A stretch of 64,000 nt of DNA from Pseudactinotalea sp. HY158 (GTDB taxonomy: Bacteria; Actinomycetota; Actinomycetes; Actinomycetales; Beutenbergiaceae), in the NCBI RefSeq assembly GCF_009660225.1, contig NZ_CP045920.1, positions 3,422,079 to 3,486,078 on the forward strand, read 5' to 3'. This document shows positions 7,941-16,818 of the stretch, one piece after another. Below the pieces are notes generated by a model. It made no database searches. It was not told the origin of the DNA and saw only the letters and a program-made list of their open reading frames with translations. The position numbers and the translations under genes are program-made. Each line of letters opens with the position of its first letter. Position 1 is the stretch's first letter.

Positions 7941-7958
7941 TAGTTAAGTCTTCAACTA
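7941..7958. promoter_or_regulatory. MarR-type palindromic operator overlapping the dioxygenase promoter
   Basis: TAGTTAAGTCTTCAACTA is a near-perfect 18-bp palindrome (one mismatched pair). On the minus strand a TACAAT -10 box (7958-7963) abuts it, so a bound repressor would block transcription. A related site lies at 4225-4242. From 7964 to the next stop codon at 8078 nothing else is visible. Confidence 0.65.
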
Positions 7959-8077
7959 TTGTACCGGATGGATGCTCCGATGGCACGAACCTAGGCCGCG
8001 AACACGTCCCGGCCCGGGAGATCGCCGCGCACGCGCCGGAGGCGACGCCCCCGGCCCACTGGGTGACCCGCGGCGTA

Positions 8078-9247
8078 TCAGCCCTCGAGAAGGACGACGC
8101 CGAGGGGGTCGACGTCGACCTGGACGACGTCGCCGGGCGCCGGGCGATCGGGGCCCCCCGCGGACGCGGGCCGCAGCAGCGCCCGCACCGTGCCCCACCC
8201 CGGCACGTCGAGCCGGGCGGCCGGCTCGCCGCGCTGGAAGCCGAGCGAGCGGATGCGGCCCGTGCGCGGGGCGATCGGGCCCGCGGCCGGCGCGGACGAC
8301 TCACCCGGCGCGGTGACCCAGAGCGCGCGTGGGCCGAGCGCCCAGGTGCGGTCGTCGTCGTCGGAAATCACGGCGAAGCCGAGGAAGGCGGCGACCGGGG
8401 CATCGGCCGGGCGGCTCCAGATCTCGGCCGGGCGGCCGACCTGCACGAGCCGGCCGGCGCGCATGATGCCGACGCGATCGGCGATCGTGAAGGCCTCGTC
8501 GTGGTCGTGGGTGACGTACAGGGCGGTCGCCGCGGCCCTGCGCAGGATCGTGGCGAGTTCGACCGTGAGCCGTTCGCGCAGGGAACGGTCGAGGGCCGAG
8601 AGTGGTTCGTCGAGGAGGAGCAGCCGGGGCCGGGGTGCGAGCGCGCGCGCGAGAGCGACCCGCTGCTGCTCGCCGCCGGAGAGGGTGGCGGTGGGCCGGT
8701 CGCCGTAGCCCGCCAGGCCCACCAGATCGAGGAGCTCGCGCACCCGTTCGCGGCGCGCGGCCCGCGGAACGCGGTCCATGAGGAGTCCGAACTCGACGTT
8801 GCCCGCGACGCTGCGATGCGGGAACAGCTGCCCCTCCTGGAACATGAGACCGAAGCCGCGCCGATACGCGGGCACGCCGGCGAGGTCGCGGCCTGCCCAG
8901 GCGATCGTGCCGGCGCTCGGGAGCTCGAGACCGGCGATGGCCCGCAGCAGGGAGGACTTGCCGCATCCGGACGGCCCCAGGAGCGCGAGCACCTCACCCG
9001 CGCGGACGTGCAGATCGACCGTATCGACGGCGGGGCTCGCCGCCCCGGGGTAGCGCACCTCGACCTGTGCGAGCCCGAGCGCGATCGGCGGGTCGGCGGT
9101 CGCGGCCGGATCCGGGGAGGCGGCGGGGCCGGCGTCCGAGCGCGCCGAGGGCATCGGCGGACGGACCGGCGGACGGGGGCCCTGGGGGTCCGGGGCGGGC
9201 ACGGTGTCGTCCATGGCGGGCACGGTGCGGGTGGGTTCAGAAGTCAC
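8078..9247 (-). CDS. Thiamine-type ABC transporter, ATP-binding protein (ThiQ/FbpC-like)
   Basis: 389 residues. A Pro/Ala-rich N-terminal extension of about 52 residues precedes the ATPase core: Walker A GPSGCGKSS (91-99), signature LSGGEQQ (189-195), Walker B LLLLDEPLSALD (to 220). A C-terminal TOBE-like region follows (GPRALWV ... VVQVDVDPLGV). Its start overlaps the permease gene by 11 bp, so the two are translationally coupled. With the permease, binding protein and TPP riboswitch it forms an importer; the riboswitch points to thiamine or its phosphates. The subunits resemble the iron(III)/thiamine branch of importers, so the substrate rests mainly on the riboswitch. Confidence 0.85.
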   Translation of the reverse strand: MTSEPTRTVPAMDDTVPAPDPQGPRPPVRPPMPSARSDAGPAASPDPAATADPPIALGLAQVEVRYPGAASPAVDTVDLHVRAGEVLALLGPSGCGKSSLLRAIAGLELPSAGTIAWAGRDLAGVPAYRRGFGLMFQEGQLFPHRSVAGNVEFGLLMDRVPRAARRERVRELLDLVGLAGYGDRPTATLSGGEQQRVALARALAPRPRLLLLDEPLSALDRSLRERLTVELATILRRAAATALYVTHDHDEAFTIADRVGIMRAGRLVQVGRPAEIWSRPADAPVAAFLGFAVISDDDDRTWALGPRALWVTAPGESSAPAAGPIAPRTGRIRSLGFQRGEPAARLDVPGWGTVRALLRPASAGGPDRPAPGDVVQVDVDPLGVVLLEG

Positions 9248-10991
9248 TGGAGTGCTCCCCTCGCAGGCGTTCGGCGAGCGTCATGATGGTGGCGGTGAGG
9301 ATCGCGAGGATGACGGCGGCGGCGAGCGCCATGCCGTAGTTCTGCTCGCCCGGGCGGCCGATGAGCCGGAAGATCACCACGGGCAGGGTGGGACGTTCGG
9401 GCCGGGAGAGGAAGCTCGTGGCCCCGAACTCCCCGAGTGAGACGGCGAACGCGAACCCGATCGCGGGACCGAGGGCGCGCAGCAGGAACGGTCCGTCGAC
9501 GTAGCGCAGCACCCGGCCCGGGGCGGCGCCGAGCACGGCCGCGGCCTCCCGCAGGCGCGGGTCGATGGCACGCAGCACGGGGGCGACGGTGCGCACCACG
9601 AGCGGGATCGCCACGACCGCCTGCGCGATCGGGATGAGGATGAGACTCTCCCGCAGATCGAGCGGCGGCCGGTTCAAGGTGATGAGGAATCCGAAGCCGA
9701 CGGTCACCGCCGAGACCCCGAGCGGCAGCATGAACGCGGCGTCCAGCCCGGCGGCCCCGCGCCGCAGCCACGGCCGGCGGGGGGACCGGCTGACGACGAC
9801 GGCCACGAGCGTGCCGATCGTCACCGCGAGGAGGGTCGCATCGACGGCGACCCGCAGCGAGTTCGCGGCGGCCTGCCACACGCTCACCGAGAGCGCCGAG
9901 TGCTCCCCGGTGCCACCGAGGGCGAGGTAGTTCCCGAGCCCCCAGCCGTCCGGGGTGCGCAGCGAGGCCAGGAGCAGATGCGCCATCGGCAGCACGTGCA
10001 GGATCGCGACGGTCACGGCGGTCACGGCGATCGCGGCACCGTCCCCGCCCCGCCACCGCAGCGGCCGGGGCGCGACCGTGAGCCCGGTGAGGCGCAGCGC
10101 CACCTCCCGCCGGCGGCGGGCGACGTTCGAGCCGATGAGCGCGCCGATCACGATGACCACCTGGAGCACGGAGAGCACGGCCGCGGCCCGCAGGTCGAGG
10201 AACTGTGTCGTCTGGATCCAGATCTCGGTCTCGATCGTGCCCACCCGCGGGCCGCCGAGCACGAGCACGATCCCGAACGCGGTGGCGCAGAAGAGGAACA
10301 CGAGGCTCGCTGCCGACGCGATCGCGGGCACGAGCGAGGGCAGGGTCACGGTCCGGAACACCCGCCACGGGCTCGCACCGAGCGCCGCCGCCGCCTGTTC
10401 GGCGCGCGGATCGAGCCGCTGCCACAGGGCACCGACGCTGCGGACCACCACGGCGTAGTTGAAGAACACGAGCGCCGCGATGACCGCGGTCACGGTGCCG
10501 TCGAGACCGAGGAAGCCGAGCGGTCCCCCCTCGGCGAGCAGCGCCCGGAACGCGACGCCGACCACGACCGTCGGCAACACGAACGGCACCGTGACCAGGG
10601 CGCGCGCGACGCCCTGGCCGCGGAATCGCCGTCGATACAGCACGTACGCCCCCGGCAGTCCGAGGGCGACCGAGAGCGCCGTGCCCACGAGCGCCTGGCC
10701 GAGGGTGAGCCCGAGGAGCCGCCAGGTGCGGGAGCGGCCGAGCACGTCGGCCACTCCGCCCAGGTCGAGGTGGCCGTCCGAGACGAAGCCGGTCGCGATG
10801 AGCGTGCCCGCCGGATACACGAAGAAGATCGCGAGGAACACGGTCGGCACGGCCACCGCGACCGTCCACGCCGGCACGCCCAGCCGGCCGCGAGCGAACC
10901 CGCGGGGCCGGCCCGGCCGGCGGTCCGGCTCCTGGCCCGACCCTTGGCCGGGCCCCGCTGGCGGCCCGGTCCGGGTGGGTGCGGCGGTCAT
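9237..10991 (-). CDS. Thiamine-type ABC transporter permease, two fused membrane halves
   Basis: 584 residues from the ATG at 10991, which overlaps the stop of the binding-protein gene (TGATG). There are about 12 membrane helices in two homologous halves, each with an EAA-type loop (EQAAAALGASPWRVFRTVTLPSL and REAAAVLGAAPGRVLRYVDGPFL). This duplicated form is typical of ThiP/FbpB permeases. It would form the channel, with the ATPase encoded next in the operon docking to both EAA loops. The N-terminal ~35 residues are Gly/Pro-rich and probably cytosolic. Confidence 0.88.
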   Translation of the reverse strand: MTAAPTRTGPPAGPGQGSGQEPDRRPGRPRGFARGRLGVPAWTVAVAVPTVFLAIFFVYPAGTLIATGFVSDGHLDLGGVADVLGRSRTWRLLGLTLGQALVGTALSVALGLPGAYVLYRRRFRGQGVARALVTVPFVLPTVVVGVAFRALLAEGGPLGFLGLDGTVTAVIAALVFFNYAVVVRSVGALWQRLDPRAEQAAAALGASPWRVFRTVTLPSLVPAIASAASLVFLFCATAFGIVLVLGGPRVGTIETEIWIQTTQFLDLRAAAVLSVLQVVIVIGALIGSNVARRRREVALRLTGLTVAPRPLRWRGGDGAAIAVTAVTVAILHVLPMAHLLLASLRTPDGWGLGNYLALGGTGEHSALSVSVWQAAANSLRVAVDATLLAVTIGTLVAVVVSRSPRRPWLRRGAAGLDAAFMLPLGVSAVTVGFGFLITLNRPPLDLRESLILIPIAQAVVAIPLVVRTVAPVLRAIDPRLREAAAVLGAAPGRVLRYVDGPFLLRALGPAIGFAFAVSLGEFGATSFLSRPERPTLPVVIFRLIGRPGEQNYGMALAAAVILAILTATIMTLAERLRGEHSSDF

Positions 10992-12298
10992 CAGCCCACG
11001 ACCTGCTCCTGCCAGGTGCGCAGCCACTCGTCCAGATGCGCATCGATGTCGGCCTGGGGCACGGTGATGGGATTCGGCGCGAGCGGGGCGTGCGCGACCC
11101 AGTCGGCGGGCAGGCGGACCGTGTCGTCCACCGGGTACATGAACATCTGCCCGGGGATGTCGGCCTGCACGGGCGCGCTCAGGAGGAAGTCGAGGAACGC
11201 CTGGGCGCCTGCGGGATTCTCGGCGCCCGCGAGCACACCGGCGTATTCCACCTGCCGGAAGCAGGTCTCGAGCAGGGCGCCCGTGGTGGAGTCGCCGTCG
11301 TCGGTGATCGTGAAGGCGGGCGAGGTGGAGTACGACAACGCGATCGGGCGCGTGCCGCCCGCGCCCTCGGCGGCGGTGAAGTCCGTGTAGTACACGTCCG
11401 ACCACGAGTCCACGATCTTCAGGCCGTTCTCGTCGAGCCGCTGCCAGTAGGCCACCCACTGATCGCCGTACTCGCCGATCGTCGCGAGCAGGAACGCGAG
11501 CCCGGGCGAGGAGCGCGCGGGATTGGAGACGACGGTCAGGTCGGCGTACGCAGGCAGCGTCAAGTCGTCGAGGGTGACCGGTTCGTCGAGGTCGTGGTCG
11601 GCGAACCACTGATGGTCGACGTTCATGCACACGTCGCCCACGTCGATCGGCGTGAGCGCGGCCGAGTCGCCGTCGACCGCGTAGGCGGCCGCCGAGGCGG
11701 GCAGGTCCGCCGGGGTGTAGTCGGCGAAGACGTCCTCGGCGAGCGCCCGGCCGGCGAAGGAGTTGTCGATGCCGAAGGCGACGTCCCCGAGCGGGGAGTC
11801 CTTCGTGAGGATGAGCTGATTCACGAGGGTGCCGCCGTCGCCCGGCGCGGAGAATTCGAGCGTGTATCCCGTCTCCGCCTCGAAGGAGTCGAGCAGGGCC
11901 TCGTCGAGGTTGAACGAATCGTGGGTGACCACGCGGACCGTCGTGGGCTGGGAGACGGATCCGGCGGGCTCGGGTGCGCCGCCGCCGGCCAGCGAGCACC
12001 CGGCGAGGGCCGCTCCGGTGAGCGCGGCAAGGGCGGGCAGGGCCACCCGGGTGCCGAGTCTTCCCTGGTGTCCGCCGGGGTGACGGCCGGAGTGTGGGTC
12101 GGGGTGACGGCCGGGGTGATGTCCCGCGTGTCGGACCTCGTGTCCGTTCTCGTGACGGTTAAGGTGTCGGTCGGGGTGTCGGCGTCCACGCCGGGGATCC
12201 GACGCCACCACCTGCGGGGCGGATGCCGCTGCGGGGGCTGCTGCGGCAGGCGCGGCGGATGATGTGCTGTCCGGCTGAGACCGGAAGTCCTGGGTCAT
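10991..12298 (-). CDS. Thiamine-type ABC transporter substrate-binding lipoprotein
   Basis: 435 residues from the ATG at 12298; a GAGGAGG site at 12309-12315 decides the start. The lipobox ALAGC places Cys101 as the lipidated residue, and the mature part matches the ThiB-like family (DSFNLDEALLDSFEAETG, DVAFGIDNSF, VDTVRLP). Unusually, about 80 residues precede the signal helix. Residues 41-77 are His-rich, with a His about every fourth position in Arg/His/Gly/Pro repeats. The signal peptide would normally be at the N-terminus, so either export tolerates this extension or translation starts later. Regulated by the TPP riboswitch upstream. Confidence 0.82.
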   Translation of the reverse strand: MTQDFRSQPDSTSSAAPAAAAPAAASAPQVVASDPRRGRRHPDRHLNRHENGHEVRHAGHHPGRHPDPHSGRHPGGHQGRLGTRVALPALAALTGAALAGCSLAGGGAPEPAGSVSQPTTVRVVTHDSFNLDEALLDSFEAETGYTLEFSAPGDGGTLVNQLILTKDSPLGDVAFGIDNSFAGRALAEDVFADYTPADLPASAAAYAVDGDSAALTPIDVGDVCMNVDHQWFADHDLDEPVTLDDLTLPAYADLTVVSNPARSSPGLAFLLATIGEYGDQWVAYWQRLDENGLKIVDSWSDVYYTDFTAAEGAGGTRPIALSYSTSPAFTITDDGDSTTGALLETCFRQVEYAGVLAGAENPAGAQAFLDFLLSAPVQADIPGQMFMYPVDDTVRLPADWVAHAPLAPNPITVPQADIDAHLDEWLRTWQEQVVG

Positions 12299-12351
12299 GG
12301 GTTGAATCCTCCTCAAGTGATGAGAAGGGGTTCCGGATGGAAGAGAAGGCT

Positions 12352-12437
12352 CGACTCCCTTCGCCGGTGCTAGCCGGATCAGGTTCGAGGGTCTGCGGGT
12401 TGCTCCGCACTCTCAGCGCTCTGGGGCGCTCCCCTGT
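12352..12437 (-). ncRNA. TPP riboswitch (THI element)
   Basis: On the minus strand the hallmark segments occur in order: GGGGAGC near the 5' end, CTGAGAGTGC, GACCCTCGAACCTGATCCGG, then CTAGCACCGGCGAAGGGAG. These are the conserved P2-P5 sequences of the thiamine pyrophosphate aptamer. The 3' end is about 36 bases before the ribosome binding site of the binding-protein gene, so TPP probably represses the transporter operon. Confidence 0.95.
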
Positions 12438-12519
12438 CGTTGTTCTGGGAAGTCTACATCGGTGGGCAGCACCGGCCCATCTCCTCTAGGCTGGGCGTAC
12501 GGCAACGGGGAGGACAAGC

Positions 12520-12768
12520 GTGAATTCGCAGAAGCTCATCAACATGGCCATCGTGATGGGAGCCGGCTTCGCGGCCACGAAGGCGATCTCTCTCGCGTGG
12601 AAGGGGGTCACCGGTCACGAGCCGCCCAAGGAGATCGACGACGACGGCGAGATCTCGATCACCGAGGTCGTCATCTTCGCGGCCGTCTCGAGCGCGGCCG
12701 CTGCACTCGTCAAGGCCTACGCCTCGAAGGGCGCCAAGCACCTCACGGCCCGCCCCGCCGACCGCTGA
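12520..12768 (+). CDS. DUF4235 family small membrane protein
   Basis: 82 residues from a GTG at 12520 with GGGGAGGA upstream. Two hydrophobic segments (about 8-22 and 46-66) flank a short acidic loop (EIDDDGEISITEV), and AWKGVTGHEPP is the family signature. DUF4235 proteins are common in actinomycetes and have no known role. It stands alone, between the TPP riboswitch on the opposite strand and the repeat array. Confidence 0.8.
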   Translation: MNSQKLINMAIVMGAGFAATKAISLAWKGVTGHEPPKEIDDDGEISITEVVIFAAVSSAAAALVKAYASKGAKHLTARPADR

Positions 12769-12946
12769 CCCGGAGCTCGGGCTCGGGTTCAGGCGATCCG
12801 TGGGTCCGGTCGTCACGGCACGTCCGCCCCGGATTCCGCTCTCGGTTCGATCGCCGCTGTCACTCGAACCGGTCACCGCTCTGCCATCGGCTCCGCCGTC
12901 GCCCGAGCGCATCCCTCGCCGCCGCCGCCGCCACTGCCGCCCCGCC

Positions 12947-13920
12947 GAGCAGGGTGAATCCCGTGGAATCGCACCACGATCCAGCGGTTTCGCCCTGGTC
13001 GACGCGGACACCGGAGGTTTCGCCCTGGCCGACGTCGATACCGGCAATTTCGCCCTGGTCGAGGTCCAGCCGATCACCCGCCGCACCGCCACCGGCCACC
13101 GGCTCCCTCGCAACTACCGCCATCTGCTCTGTCGCCGTCACCGAGCAGGGTGAATCCCGTGGAATCGCACCACGATCCAGCGGTTTCGCCCTGGTCGACG
13201 CGGACACCGGAGGTTTCGCCCTGGCCGACGTCGATACCGGCAATTTCGCCCTGGTCGACGTCCAGCCGATCACCCGCCGCACCGCCACCGGCCACCGGCT
13301 CCCTCGCAACTACCGCCATCTGCCCTGTCGCCGTCACCGAGCAGGGTGAATCCCGTGGAATCGCACCACGATCCAGCAGTTTCGCCCTGGTCGACATGGA
13401 AACCGGAGGTTTCGCCCTGGTCGAGGTCCAGCCGATCACCCGCCGCACCGCCACCGGCCACCGGCTCCCTCGCAACTACCGCCATCTGCTCTGTCGCCGT
13501 CACCGAGCAGGGTGAATCCCGTGGAATCGCACCACGATCCAGCGGTTTCGCCCTGGTCGACGCGGACACCGGAGGTTTGGCCCTGGTCGACGCGGACACC
13601 GGAGGCTTGGCCCTGGTCGACATGGAAACCGGAGGTTTCGCCCTGGTCGACGTCCAGCGGATCACCCGCCGCACCGCCACCTGCCCTCGCCCGTCGCCAT
13701 CGGCACCGCCGCCATCATGGGCTCCACCGCCGAGCAGGGTGAAGTCGGCGGAATCGGACCACGATCCAACGATTTGCCCCTGGTCGACGCGGACACCGGA
13801 GGTTTCGCCCTGGTCGACACGCAGACCGGAGGTTTGGCCCTGGTCGACGAAGACAGCAGCGGCTTCGCCCTGGTCGGCACGCAGACCGGAGGCTTCGCCC
13901 TGGTCGACGCGCCGGGGTGA
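12947..13920. repeat. Two-level tandem repeat array: ~196-bp units with internal 30-bp repeats
   Basis: The phrase GAGCAGGGTGAATCCCGTGG starts units at 12947, 13143, 13339 and 13505, and a diverged copy starts at 13732. Spacings are 196, 196, 166 and 227 bp, so the first differences are exactly 30 bp. The 30-bp internal unit reads TTCGCCCTGGTCGACGCGGA plus CACCGGAGGT and occurs one to five times per copy. In one plus frame it encodes GFALVDADTG-like decapeptides, but 196 is not a multiple of three, so the frame is lost at each large unit. I find no start/RBS and consider the array non-coding, or at most very short peptides. 12769-12946 is GC-rich DNA with nothing recognisable. Confidence 0.85.
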
Positions 13921-13941
13921 AGGGGCGGCGGCCCGCGGCCG

Positions 13942-14307
13942 TCAGCTGGAGGAGTCCGGCTCCCGGGCCGCGTCGAGGTCGTCGCGCAGTTCGTCCACGA
14001 TGAGCAGGTCGGAGGGGATCTTCTTCGTGCGGTAGCCCGAGCGGCCCACGAGGTGCGCCGAGACCGGTGAACTGATCATCTGCAGGGCCACGACGAGCAC
14101 GACCTTCCAGGCGACCTGCACCTCCTGGAACGAGAGCGCGAGCCCGCTCATGAGCAGCGTGATGCCGAGTACCTGGGGCTTCGTGGCGGCGTGCATGCGC
14201 GACAGCAGGTCGGGGAAGCGCACGAGGCCGATCGCCGCGACGAGGGTGAGCAGGCTGCCGGTGATGAAGCAGATCGCGGCGAGCACCTCGATGATCTGGT
14301 CGATCAT
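13942..14307 (-). CDS. mrpG: Mrp Na+/H+ antiporter subunit G
   Basis: 121 residues with three membrane helices (about 5-25, 37-55, 62-82). It has the family pattern AIGLVRFPDLLSRMHAATKPQVLG, the RFPD..RMHA(A/S)TK signature of MrpG. It is the last gene of the antiporter operon, overlapping mrpF by 4 bp. MrpG is a small membrane subunit required for assembly of the full hetero-oligomeric antiporter. The C-terminus is hydrophilic and acidic. Confidence 0.93.
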   Translation of the reverse strand: MIDQIIEVLAAICFITGSLLTLVAAIGLVRFPDLLSRMHAATKPQVLGITLLMSGLALSFQEVQVAWKVVLVVALQMISSPVSAHLVGRSGYRTKKIPSDLLIVDELRDDLDAAREPDSSS

Positions 14308-14696
14308 TCGCGCGGCCTCCCCTCGGGACCCATCCGGCGCCGGGCGTCACGCTGCTCGGACTCCATCCGCGCGCGCACGCGGGCGAGCCGCTCCCGGACG
14401 GCCTCGATCCGCGCCGCCTCGGCGTCCTCGACGGAGGGTGGATCGACGGCGGCGAACCGGGCGAGGGTGACCGAGCCGATGAAGCCGACCGAGGCGAGCA
14501 CCACGAGGATCACCGTGAGGTCCCGCCGGCCCGTCCACGCCGACCAGATGGTGAGCGTGGCGATGACCACGGCGACGAGCACGTCGAGGGCCACGATGCG
14601 ATCGAGCATCGAGGGGCCGCGTTCGAGCCGGAACAGCACGGTGAGCGCGGCGGCCGTGAGCAGCACCCCGCAGACGATCATGACGATCTCGTTCAT
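14304..14696 (-). CDS. mrpF: Mrp Na+/H+ antiporter subunit F
   Basis: 130 residues from the ATG at 14696, overlapping mrpE by 4 bp. Three membrane helices; GPSMLDRIVALDVL is the conserved MrpF element, containing the Asp in helix 2 implicated in ion transfer. The cytosolic tail of about 40 residues is Arg/Glu-rich and longer than in most MrpF proteins. Part of the membrane complex with MrpA, C, D, E and G. Confidence 0.92.
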   Translation of the reverse strand: MNEIVMIVCGVLLTAAALTVLFRLERGPSMLDRIVALDVLVAVVIATLTIWSAWTGRRDLTVILVVLASVGFIGSVTLARFAAVDPPSVEDAEAARIEAVRERLARVRARMESEQRDARRRMGPEGRPRE

Positions 14697-15301
14697 TCCC
14701 TCGCTCCCTCCCGCGGCCTGGCCACCCGGAACACCCCGCGCGGCGGATAGCCGGCGGCCTCGATCTCGGCGTCGGAGGCCAGCGCGTACATGATCCGCCG
14801 TTCCTGCTCGAGCACGGTGGCCTTCGCCGCCTCGATCCCGCCGGAGATCTCGGCGTCGAACACGTGCACGTACACGACGCCGCTGAGCCGGTGCGCCTCG
14901 ACGACCACGGACCCCGGCACGAGCGAGGTGAACTGGGCGGTGATCGTGAGCAGCACATCCGAGTGGGTCCGCAGCCGCACCCGCACGACCGCCCCGTGCG
15001 GGGTGGGATCGCGCCGGAGGGCGTAGGAGGCGATCTGGTAGGAGGCCACGACCACCTCCCACGCGAACCTCGACAGCAGCACGAACACGCCCGGCAGCCA
15101 GACCCGGCCGTCGAAGCCGACCTTCGGCATGGGCAGCAGCCACATCGTCAGCACGGCCAGCACGAGGCCGGCGGCGATGTTCCCGGGCGTGAACGACCCC
15201 CACAGCAGCACCCAGACCACCGTGAGCCACAGCGCCATCGGCCACCGGGTCCACCAGCGGCGGCTCACCTCCTGCGGGCGCGGATGGGTGGCGGGGCTCA
15301 T
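14693..15301 (-). CDS. mrpE: Mrp Na+/H+ antiporter subunit E
   Basis: 202 residues. Two to three N-terminal membrane helices (about 22-60 and 70-88) are followed by a soluble domain with SLVPGSVVVEAHRLSGVVYVHVFD, typical of MrpE. It overlaps both neighbours by 4 bp. MrpE is an accessory subunit of the antiporter, not itself an ion channel. Confidence 0.92.
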   Translation of the reverse strand: MSPATHPRPQEVSRRWWTRWPMALWLTVVWVLLWGSFTPGNIAAGLVLAVLTMWLLPMPKVGFDGRVWLPGVFVLLSRFAWEVVVASYQIASYALRRDPTPHGAVVRVRLRTHSDVLLTITAQFTSLVPGSVVVEAHRLSGVVYVHVFDAEISGGIEAAKATVLEQERRIMYALASDAEIEAAGYPPRGVFRVARPREGARE

Positions 15302-16818
15302 CCGCCCTCCTCCGCGGTCAGGTCACCCGCGCCGCCGAGCACGGCCGTGATGTAGGGGCTGCGGGCCGTCAGGTCGGCGGCGGCGTGATCGGTGTAGTTG
15401 TAGAGCGGCCCGGCCGCGACCGCGATGATCAGGCCGAGCGAGGCGAGCACGGCCGTGGGGCCGAACATCGACCGCGGCACGTGATTGCGCGGCAGGTCCG
15501 CCGGGGCCGACTGCCAGAACGCCTTGTTCCATGCCTTGACGATCGCGTAGAGGGTGAGCAACGACGTCAATAATGCCGCCGCGACCGTCGCATAGGCGAG
15601 GCCGCTGCCCACGGCCGCCCCCGCCTCGATCAGCCCCATCTTGCCCAGGAACCCCGACATCGGCGGGATCCCGGCGAGGTTCATCGCCGGCACGAAGAAC
15701 ACGATCGCCAGCGCCGGGGCGAACTTCGCGAGCCCGCCGAGCCGTTCGAGCGAGGTGGTGCCGCTGCGGTGCTCGATGAGCCCGGCCACGAGGAAGAGCG
15801 CCGTCTGCACGGTGATGTGGTGGATCACGTAGAAGATCGCCGCCGACAGGCCCGCCTGGTTGGCGAGCGACATCCCGAAGACCATGTAGCCGATATGGCT
15901 CACGAGGGTGAACGAGAGCAGTCGCTTGAGGTCGTCCTGCGCGACGGCCCCGATGATCCCGATGACCATCGTCACGAGCGCCGCGATCATGAGCAGCCGG
16001 TCCATCCGGGGGTCGTCGAAGAGGAGGGTCTGGGTGCGGATGATCGCGTACACGCCGACCTTCGTGAGCAGTCCCGCGAAGACCGCGGTGACCGGGGCGG
16101 GCGCCGTGGGATAGGAGTCGGGCAGCCACGCCGACATCGGGAACACCGCGGCCTTGATGAGGAACGCGATGAGCAGCATCGCCTGGAGCACGAAGGCGAT
16201 GTCGGGATCGATCTCGCCGAGCCGCACGGACAGGTGGGCCAGGTTCAGGGTGCCGGTGGCGGCGTAGATGAGCGCGATGGCGATGAGGAACAGCACCGAG
16301 CTGAGCAGCGAGACCACGACGTAGATCGACCCGGCCCGGATCCGCTCCCCGGTGCCCCCGAGGGTCAGCAGCACGAAACTCGCCGCGAGCAGGATCTCGA
16401 AGCCGACGTAGATGTTGAACAGGTCCCCGGACAGGAACGCGTTCGCCACGCCCGCCGCGAGCACGAGATAGGTCGGGTGATAGATCGCGACCGGCGCGCC
16501 CTCGTGGCCCTCCTGCAGCCCCTCGGCCAGGGAGTACAGCAGCACGCACAGGATGACGATCGCCGAGACGAGGAGCATGAGCGCCGAGAGCCGGTCGGCC
16601 ACGAGCGCGATCCCGATCGGCGCGTCCCAGCCGCCGACGCTCATCACCTGCGGCCCCTCGGTCTCGGCCAGCACGACGAGCGCGGCGGAGGTCACGAGCA
16701 TGATCGTGATCGCCGCGACCGAGATGACGCCCTGCGCCTTGGACCGCCGGCCGAGCGCGAGCGCGAGGCCCGCACTCACGAGCGGGACGACGACGGGCAG
16801 CGGGATGAGCCAGGTCAT
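15298..16818 (-). CDS. mrpD: Mrp Na+/H+ antiporter subunit D
   Basis: 506 residues from the ATG at 16818, overlapping mrpC by 4 bp. It is a 14-helix protein of the NuoM/NuoN proton-pumping family: HPTYLVLAAGVANAFLSGDLFNIYVGFEILLAASF contains the key Glu of helix 5, and KAAVFPMSAWLPDSYPTAPAPVTAVFAGLLTKVGVYA contains the two conserved Lys and the LP.SYP loop. It is one of the two ion-translocating subunits with MrpA. Confidence 0.95.
   Translation of the reverse strand: MTWLIPLPVVVPLVSAGLALALGRRSKAQGVISVAAITIMLVTSAALVVLAETEGPQVMSVGGWDAPIGIALVADRLSALMLLVSAIVILCVLLYSLAEGLQEGHEGAPVAIYHPTYLVLAAGVANAFLSGDLFNIYVGFEILLAASFVLLTLGGTGERIRAGSIYVVVSLLSSVLFLIAIALIYAATGTLNLAHLSVRLGEIDPDIAFVLQAMLLIAFLIKAAVFPMSAWLPDSYPTAPAPVTAVFAGLLTKVGVYAIIRTQTLLFDDPRMDRLLMIAALVTMVIGIIGAVAQDDLKRLLSFTLVSHIGYMVFGMSLANQAGLSAAIFYVIHHITVQTALFLVAGLIEHRSGTTSLERLGGLAKFAPALAIVFFVPAMNLAGIPPMSGFLGKMGLIEAGAAVGSGLAYATVAAALLTSLLTLYAIVKAWNKAFWQSAPADLPRNHVPRSMFGPTAVLASLGLIIAVAAGPLYNYTDHAAADLTARSPYITAVLGGAGDLTAEEGG

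Noticed and set aside
5897-7943. Long plus-strand frames of about 580 codons opposite the pirin and dioxygenase genes
   Set aside because: Both span two genes on the other strand, are Arg/Gly/Pro-rich and lack domains; the minus-strand proteins are clear family members.
12947-13920. CRISPR array
   Set aside because: The repeats are directly adjacent without unique spacers, the units differ in length by whole 30-bp repeats, and there are no cas genes nearby.
13346-14035. A 229-codon plus-strand protein read through the repeat array
   Set aside because: It changes between unrelated readings of the repeat because the large unit is not a multiple of three, and it runs antisense into mrpG.
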